A DNA stretch of 49,196 nt from Cyanobacterium stanieri LEGE 03274 (GTDB taxonomy: Bacteria; Cyanobacteriota; Cyanobacteriia; Cyanobacteriales; Cyanobacteriaceae), in contig NZ_JADEWC010000027.1 in NCBI RefSeq assembly GCF_015207825.1, positions 1-49,196 of the forward strand, read 5' to 3'. The notes under the pieces were generated by a model. It searched no databases. It was not told where the DNA came from and saw only the letters and a list, made by a program, of their open reading frames with translations. The position numbers were made by a program, and so were the translations under genes. Below are positions 45,311 to 49,196 of this stretch, one piece after another (position 1 is the stretch's first letter; each line of letters begins with the position of its first letter).

Positions 45311-46528
45311 CTAAACATCTTCTTGAGAGTCAGAAAAGTTTTCTGCTTCAGAATTTATAGTAGCCGATAAATGAGAATCTCCCAAATATATACCTAATGA
45401 TAGGGCAGTGCGCACCATAAAACCTTCGGGGTCCACAGGAGATGGGCAGGTTTTTTCTTGGTGACACCATTTTATTAAGGGCATAATCTGCTCTAGGGAT
45501 TTACTTTCTACGGTGCCATTTTGCCAAATTACAAGGCGATTGTATCTTTCTTCCTCAATTAAGTGTAGGGCTTTAATGCCGAAAAGGGTGGCTAAGATGC
45601 GATCGAATGAACTAGGGACTCCACAACGTTGCAAATGCCCTAAAATAGTCGCTCTGGTATCTACTTGGTCTAAACCACAATAACGCTCATCCCCCGTGGC
45701 ACAGAGGCGATGACTGGCTTCTTTAAGTAAATGGGCAAGGGTTTCGGCAATGTAAGCATCTTTTTCTCCCTTTAATCCCCTTACCCCTTCTGAAATGACC
45801 ACTAGGGCAAATTTACGCCGATCGCACCTTAATTTGGCGATATACTGTGTCATACCATCAATAATATTATTGGTTAACTGGGGGGTTAATTCAGGAATTA
45901 AAATACAATCTGCCCCCCCCGCAATACCCGAATGGAGTGGTAAATGTCCAGCATCACGGCCCATGACTTGCACCACCATAATGCGCTCATGACTAGCGGC
46001 GGTAAAAGTTAAATCATAGAGGGCTTGGGTGACAGTATTTCGGGCAGTATCAAAACCCACTGAACGTTCAGTAAATGCCACATCATTATCAATGGTTTTA
46101 GGAATTACCACCAAATTCCACTCACCTTTTTTCGCCAAATCATAAATAATATCTAAACTACCATCACCCCCGATGGCAATGAGTGCATCTAACCCCAATT
46201 GACGATAACCCGCCAAAATAGAATCGGTTACATTCTCGTTTTTTACGTTACTACGACTAATAGAGCCTAAAACACTACCGCTCATAAATTGCAAAATGTC
46301 TAATCCTTGCAATACTCCAGGTACATCATAACCATGATCTTTTAATCGTAGATCTTCAATTTCTAAATCTCCTTTGACTATATCAACAAATCCATCCGTA
46401 CCCCTAGGAATACCAAACACCTCCCAACTTTTTCGGGTGGCATACTTCACCACGGCGCGGATGATAGCATTTAATCCTGGGCAATCTCCGCCACTGGTTA
46501 AGATACCAATTCTTTTTTTCTGAGTCAT
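45311..46528 (-). CDS. pfkA: 6-phosphofructokinase
   Basis: 405 residues. The nucleotide-binding start is '[20 protein letters not shown]', then 'AIGGDGS', 'PKTIDND' (the loop with the catalytic Asp), '[20 protein letters not shown]' and '[19 protein letters not shown]'. A Gly in GGDGS with a Lys in PKTID is the mixed pattern of the group between classical ATP- and pyrophosphate-dependent enzymes; such cyanobacterial proteins are thought to use ATP. It phosphorylates fructose 6-phosphate in glycolysis. The 40-residue C-terminal tail is longer than in E. coli PfkA. yvcK follows on the same strand. Confidence 0.92.
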   Translation of the reverse strand: MTQKKRIGILTSGGDCPGLNAIIRAVVKYATRKSWEVFGIPRGTDGFVDIVKGDLEIEDLRLKDHGYDVPGVLQGLDILQFMSGSVLGSISRSNVKNENVTDSILAGYRQLGLDALIAIGGDGSLDIIYDLAKKGEWNLVVIPKTIDNDVAFTERSVGFDTARNTVTQALYDLTFTAASHERIMVVQVMGRDAGHLPLHSGIAGGADCILIPELTPQLTNNIIDGMTQYIAKLRCDRRKFALVVISEGVRGLKGEKDAYIAETLAHLLKEASHRLCATGDERYCGLDQVDTRATILGHLQRCGVPSSFDRILATLFGIKALHLIEEERYNRLVIWQNGTVESKSLEQIMPLIKWCHQEKTCPSPVDPEGFMVRTALSLGIYLGDSHLSATINSEAENFSDSQEDV

Positions 46529-46642
46529 TTTTTATTTATTTTTAAGAGATTCACAAATTAAGATCATTCTAAATTGTGTTCAAATATAAAACTCAAAAAA
46601 ATTGATGGAAGATGGATAAAATAAAGTATCTTTGTACCCCCA

Positions 46643-46691
46643 CCGTGTAATTCATTACACGGCTAATAATTTATCGTTCAATAAATTGAAC
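46643..46691. repeat. 49-bp double-palindrome repeat, copy 4
   Basis: CCGTGTAATTCATTACACGG (perfect, 46643-46662), 13 bases, then GTTCAATAAATTGAAC (perfect, 46676-46691). It lies upstream of pfkA and beyond the YciI-like stop codon. Confidence 0.85.
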
Positions 46692-46761
46692 TAAGATTAT
46701 CACCCCCATTCCCCCATCTTCTCATCCCCTCGTCTCCCCATTACCTAAGACTAGAGATGTT

Positions 46762-47031
46762 TTAAAATGCTTGTATCCACTCTTTCACTTCGTAATCTGT
46801 CCAAATACCATTTTGCCAGTAGGGATCAGATTCAATTAAATTTTTAACAATGGCTTCATTTTCTGCCTCATAAATACCAAATACTTTACTATTGTCTTTT
46901 GTTGGGCCAAGGGTAATTAAAACCCCTTCTTCTTTTTGTTTTGCTAAACCATCTAGGTGAGCTTGGCGATAGGGAGTCCTTTTTTCGATCGCATTTTCAC
47001 AGTAACTACCGAATAAAATATATTTTGCCAT
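46762..47031 (-). CDS. YciI-like protein
   Basis: 89 residues with the ferredoxin-like YciI pattern: 'KYILFGSYCENAIEKRTPYRQAHLDGLAKQKEEGVLITLGPTKDN', including the His of the 'R..H' motif, then 'VFGIYEAENEAIVKNLIESDPY' and 'WTDYEVKEW'. YciI-like proteins form small dimers with a His/Asp pair and have no settled function, although some act as dehydrochlorinase-like or stress-linked enzymes. The gene is complete and stands alone, divergent from the prenyltransferase gene. Confidence 0.85.
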   Translation of the reverse strand: MAKYILFGSYCENAIEKRTPYRQAHLDGLAKQKEEGVLITLGPTKDNSKVFGIYEAENEAIVKNLIESDPYWQNGIWTDYEVKEWIQAF

Positions 47032-47197
47032 AGTTAATTAGTTAAATTCATGACTAGAAAACTAATTCTATCATTGCTGATTCTCCATTTTGAACCTAAA
47101 ACGATAATGAAACCATGAGAGGGAAATATTATTTTCTGGCTAAGGGGTTAAAAATTCCGATAAAATAGCCTAAAGGCAACCATACAAATAATTTATC

Positions 47198-48076
47198 ATG
47201 ACTTCTGCAGAAGTTAATAACCCTAATACCTTAGAAAGCATCATTAAACTATTACGGTGGGATAAACCAGCGGGGCGACTGATTTTGATGATTCCAGCCC
47301 TTTGGGCAATCTTTTTGGCAGGGGAAGGAAAACCCCCCTTTAGTCTGGTGTTGATCGTTATTTTGGGTAGTCTTGCCACCAGCGCGGCGGGGTGCGTAAT
47401 CAATGATTTATGGGATCGTAACATTGATGATAAGGTAGAAAGAACCAAAAAACGTCCCCTCGCTTCTCGGGCGTTATCTGTAAGGGTTGGTATTGCGGTT
47501 TTTATTATTTCCCTTGGTTGTGCGGCAGGATTGGCTTTTTTTCTTAATGCCCTCAGTTTTTGGTTATGTGTGGCTTCTGTGCCTGTTATTGTTTGTTATC
47601 CTCTGGCGAAAAGGGTTTTTCCTGTGCCTCAGTTGGTGTTATCCATTGCGTGGGGTTTTGCGGTGTTGATTAGTTGGAGTGCGGTGACGGGGGATTTGAG
47701 CAATAATGCTTGGATTTTGTGGGGGGCAACGGTGTTATGGACTTTGGGTTTTGATACGGTTTATGCCATGTCTGATAAAAAGGATGATTTAGAGGTGGGC
47801 ATTAATTCTAGTGCGATCTTTTTTGGGGATTTTGTGGCGGATGCAGTGGGTTTATTTTTTGCTCTGACGGCTGGTTTATTTGCTTATCTTGGTACTATAA
47901 ATGGTTTTTCCTTCATTTTTGGGGTAACATGGGCGATCGCCGTTATCCTTTGGGTTGGACAGTATATCGAATTGAGAAAGCCTAACCCTGATACCATTAA
48001 CTATGGTGGTATTTTTGGGCAAAATGTGACCATCGGCTTTATTTTATTATTGGGTATTATTGTAGGCATTCGTTAG
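47198..48076 (+). CDS. UbiA-family 4-hydroxybenzoate polyprenyltransferase (plastoquinone pathway)
   Basis: 292 residues with about eight or nine membrane helices. The two Asp-rich motifs that bind prenyl diphosphate through magnesium are present: 'NDLWDRNIDDKVERTKKRPLAS' and 'YAMSDKKDDLEVGINSSAIFFG'. This is the UbiA type that joins a long prenyl tail to 4-hydroxybenzoate. In cyanobacteria it is the step leading to plastoquinone (Synechocystis 4-hydroxybenzoate solanesyltransferase is the model); the chain length cannot be read from sequence. coaX starts 12 bp downstream, so cotranscription is likely. Confidence 0.9.
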   Translation: MTSAEVNNPNTLESIIKLLRWDKPAGRLILMIPALWAIFLAGEGKPPFSLVLIVILGSLATSAAGCVINDLWDRNIDDKVERTKKRPLASRALSVRVGIAVFIISLGCAAGLAFFLNALSFWLCVASVPVIVCYPLAKRVFPVPQLVLSIAWGFAVLISWSAVTGDLSNNAWILWGATVLWTLGFDTVYAMSDKKDDLEVGINSSAIFFGDFVADAVGLFFALTAGLFAYLGTINGFSFIFGVTWAIAVILWVGQYIELRKPNPDTINYGGIFGQNVTIGFILLLGIIVGIR

Positions 48077-48088
48077 GGAAAAAAGGCA

Positions 48089-48838
48089 TTGAGTCATGAA
48101 AATTGGTTAGGTTTAATGATTGGCAATTCCCGCTTACACTGGGCTTATTTTGCTGATAATCAATTACAAGAAACATGGAACACTATTAAGAGAGATTCTT
48201 TACGAGAATTAGAAGATATACTCCCCCCCGTGGTTAGTAATTACTTAAAAACAGCAATTCCCCTTTATGTGGCTTCGGTAGTGCCTTCTGCCACTCGTTT
48301 ATATCTTCAATTACCCCAAACTATTATCATCGATGTTCGATCAATTCCCATTCAAGGTATTTATAAAACTATGGGGTGCGATCGCACCTTAGCCCTTTGG
48401 GGGGGCGGTTGTAAGTATCAATTTCCTTGTCTCGTCATTGACAGTGGCACAGCGTTAACTTTTACAGGGGCAAACGAAAATCAAGAATTAGTGGGCGGCG
48501 CCATTTTGCCGGGGGTAAAGCTACAAATGGAAACCTTATTTTTCAATACTGCGGCCTTACCTGAAGTGGAAATCTTAGAAGATTTTATTCCCCGTTGGGC
48601 AAAAAATACCCCCAATGCCATCCAGAGCGGTATTATTTATAGCATCCTCGGCGGTATTAAAGGATTTATCGATGATTGGTTAGAGCAGTACCCATCTTCT
48701 TCTATCATTTTAACGGGGGGAGATACTATCTTATTAAAGCAATATTTTGCTAAAATATATCCCTTTTTAGCAGATAAAATTATCTTTGATTCTGACCTTA
48801 TTTTTTATGGCATGAAAGAGTATAAATTGAATATCTAA
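48089..48838 (+). CDS. coaX: type III pantothenate kinase
   Basis: 249 residues from a TTG at 48089, with AGGG ten bases before it; the next in-frame ATG is at 48116, inside the ATP motif. The ASKHA motifs are 'MIGNSRLHW', 'MGCDRTLALWGG', 'VIDSGTALTFTG' and 'GGAILPGVKLQ', with 'SIILTGGD' near the end. CoaX phosphorylates pantothenate in the first step of coenzyme A synthesis and, unlike type I, is not feedback-inhibited. The first motif has Met where most CoaX proteins have Asp (DxGNT/S), possibly a cyanobacterial variation. It follows the prenyltransferase gene. Confidence 0.85.
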   Translation: MSHENWLGLMIGNSRLHWAYFADNQLQETWNTIKRDSLRELEDILPPVVSNYLKTAIPLYVASVVPSATRLYLQLPQTIIIDVRSIPIQGIYKTMGCDRTLALWGGGCKYQFPCLVIDSGTALTFTGANENQELVGGAILPGVKLQMETLFFNTAALPEVEILEDFIPRWAKNTPNAIQSGIIYSILGGIKGFIDDWLEQYPSSSIILTGGDTILLKQYFAKIYPFLADKIIFDSDLIFYGMKEYKLNI

Positions 48839-48905
48839 GGTGCGCTGGAAAAAATAACCATAACTTAAAATAATTGTGAGTAATATTTTTTGTAACGTTT
48901 GACAT

Positions 48906-48930
48906 TAACTAAATCTGATAATCTTAGTTA
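48906..48930. promoter_or_regulatory. inverted repeat upstream of hsdM (possible operator)
   Basis: TAACTAA (48906-48912) and TTAGTTA (48924-48930) form a 7-bp inverted repeat about 32 bp before the hsdM ATG. TTGACA lies just in front (48899-48904). A role in control is speculative. Confidence 0.3.
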
Positions 48931-48961
48931 GGAATAATCAGAGTTAGAGTAGTTAACAATA

Positions 48962-49196
48962 ATGGATATAAGTACCCATAACAAATTAGTATCGTTCATT
49001 TGGTCTATTGCCGATGACTGTTTACGAGATGTATTTGTGCGGGGAAAATATAGAGATGTCATCTTACCTATGTTTGTCTTAAGAAGGTTAGATTGCCTTT
49101 TGGAAGAAACCAAAGACAAAGTAATGGAAGAAGTGAGATTTCAGAGGGAGGATGTGGGCTTAGTTGACTTAGAAGCAGAAGGTTTGAGGGAGGCTT
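48962..49196 (+). CDS. hsdM: type I restriction-modification DNA methyltransferase HsdM (3' end outside window)
   Basis: An open frame of 78 codons from the ATG at 48962 to the right edge. The translation contains 'LVSFIWSIADDCLRDVFVRG' and 'YRDVILPMFVLRRLDCLLEE', which is the N-terminal helical HsdM domain that precedes the SAM-dependent methylase. The catalytic NPPF/Y motif would lie beyond the edge. HsdM with HsdS methylates adenine in a bipartite recognition site; HsdR adds restriction. If complete, hsdS and hsdR should lie to the right. This is the only accessory defence gene seen in the window. Confidence 0.85.
   Translation, partial: MDISTHNKLVSFIWSIADDCLRDVFVRGKYRDVILPMFVLRRLDCLLEETKDKVMEEVRFQREDVGLVDLEAEGLREA

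Noticed and set aside
48928-49119. 63-codon minus-strand frame at the right edge
   Set aside because: It lies opposite the recognisable hsdM start, which explains the region better.

Overview
The window looks like the chromosome of a low-GC, probably unicellular cyanobacterium of the Cyanobacterium/Geminocystis type. The octamer GCGATCGC (HIP1) recurs inside genes throughout. Several genes are cyanobacterial or photosynthetic hallmarks: Raf1, NdhL with a DUF3007 gene, a Flv3/Flv4-type diflavin protein, an SLH/OprB porin, type 2 NADH dehydrogenase, HpsJ-like, DUF3386, and a UbiA prenyltransferase of plastoquinone synthesis. I see no rRNA, tRNA, CRISPR array, intact insertion sequence or prophage. 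The genus is an inference from gene content and base composition.

Layout. 1-6.1 kb: a GTPase with a DUF697-type tail (5' end cut by the window edge), YggT/Ycf19, a lumenal/periplasmic FxLYD-like protein, a GIY-YIG protein, a Pro/Ser-rich small protein, TrmJ, DUF502 and HpsJ-like membrane proteins. 6.3-10.5 kb: an FtsL-like gene directly upstream of ftsI, then hom. 10.7-16.2 kb: mnmA, a family 2 glycosyltransferase, an OprB-type porin and NDH-2. 16.5-19.1 kb: raf1, a PPP-type protein phosphatase and plsY. 19.5-26.9 kb: three tandem paralogous FHA-PAS-GGDEF-EAL genes. 27-33.6 kb: CPA1 antiporter, rimM, a lipoprotein, hemA and der. 33.8-39.3 kb: diflavin flavoprotein, DUF3386, the ndhL-DUF3007-trpA cluster and galE. 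39.5-48.8 kb: an ABC ATPase, pnp, DUF309, yvcK, pfkA, a YciI-like gene, a UbiA prenyltransferase and coaX. The right edge cuts an hsdM gene (type I restriction-modification).

Most genes are core housekeeping. Three things stand out. First, the 7.4-kb triplet of FHA-PAS-GGDEF-EAL genes grades from an apparently complete bifunctional enzyme (third gene), through a protein with a dead GGDEF but complete EAL residues (second), to one that has lost key residues in both domains (first). The two dead GGDEF domains keep an RxxD I-site-like motif that the intact one lacks, so the locus may join phosphothreonine sensing to c-di-GMP synthesis, breakdown and binding. Second, intergenic regions carry several families of short dispersed repeats. 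One is a 49-bp double palindrome with compensatory base changes between copies. Another is a MITE-like element of about 98 bp with 11-bp inverted ends. One MITE copy is split by an insertion that carries the double palindrome. Third, third-position base preference flips abruptly inside several genes, giving C/A-rich and T/G-rich blocks.

The window was read by eye. Domain limits are approximate, and no database comparison was possible.
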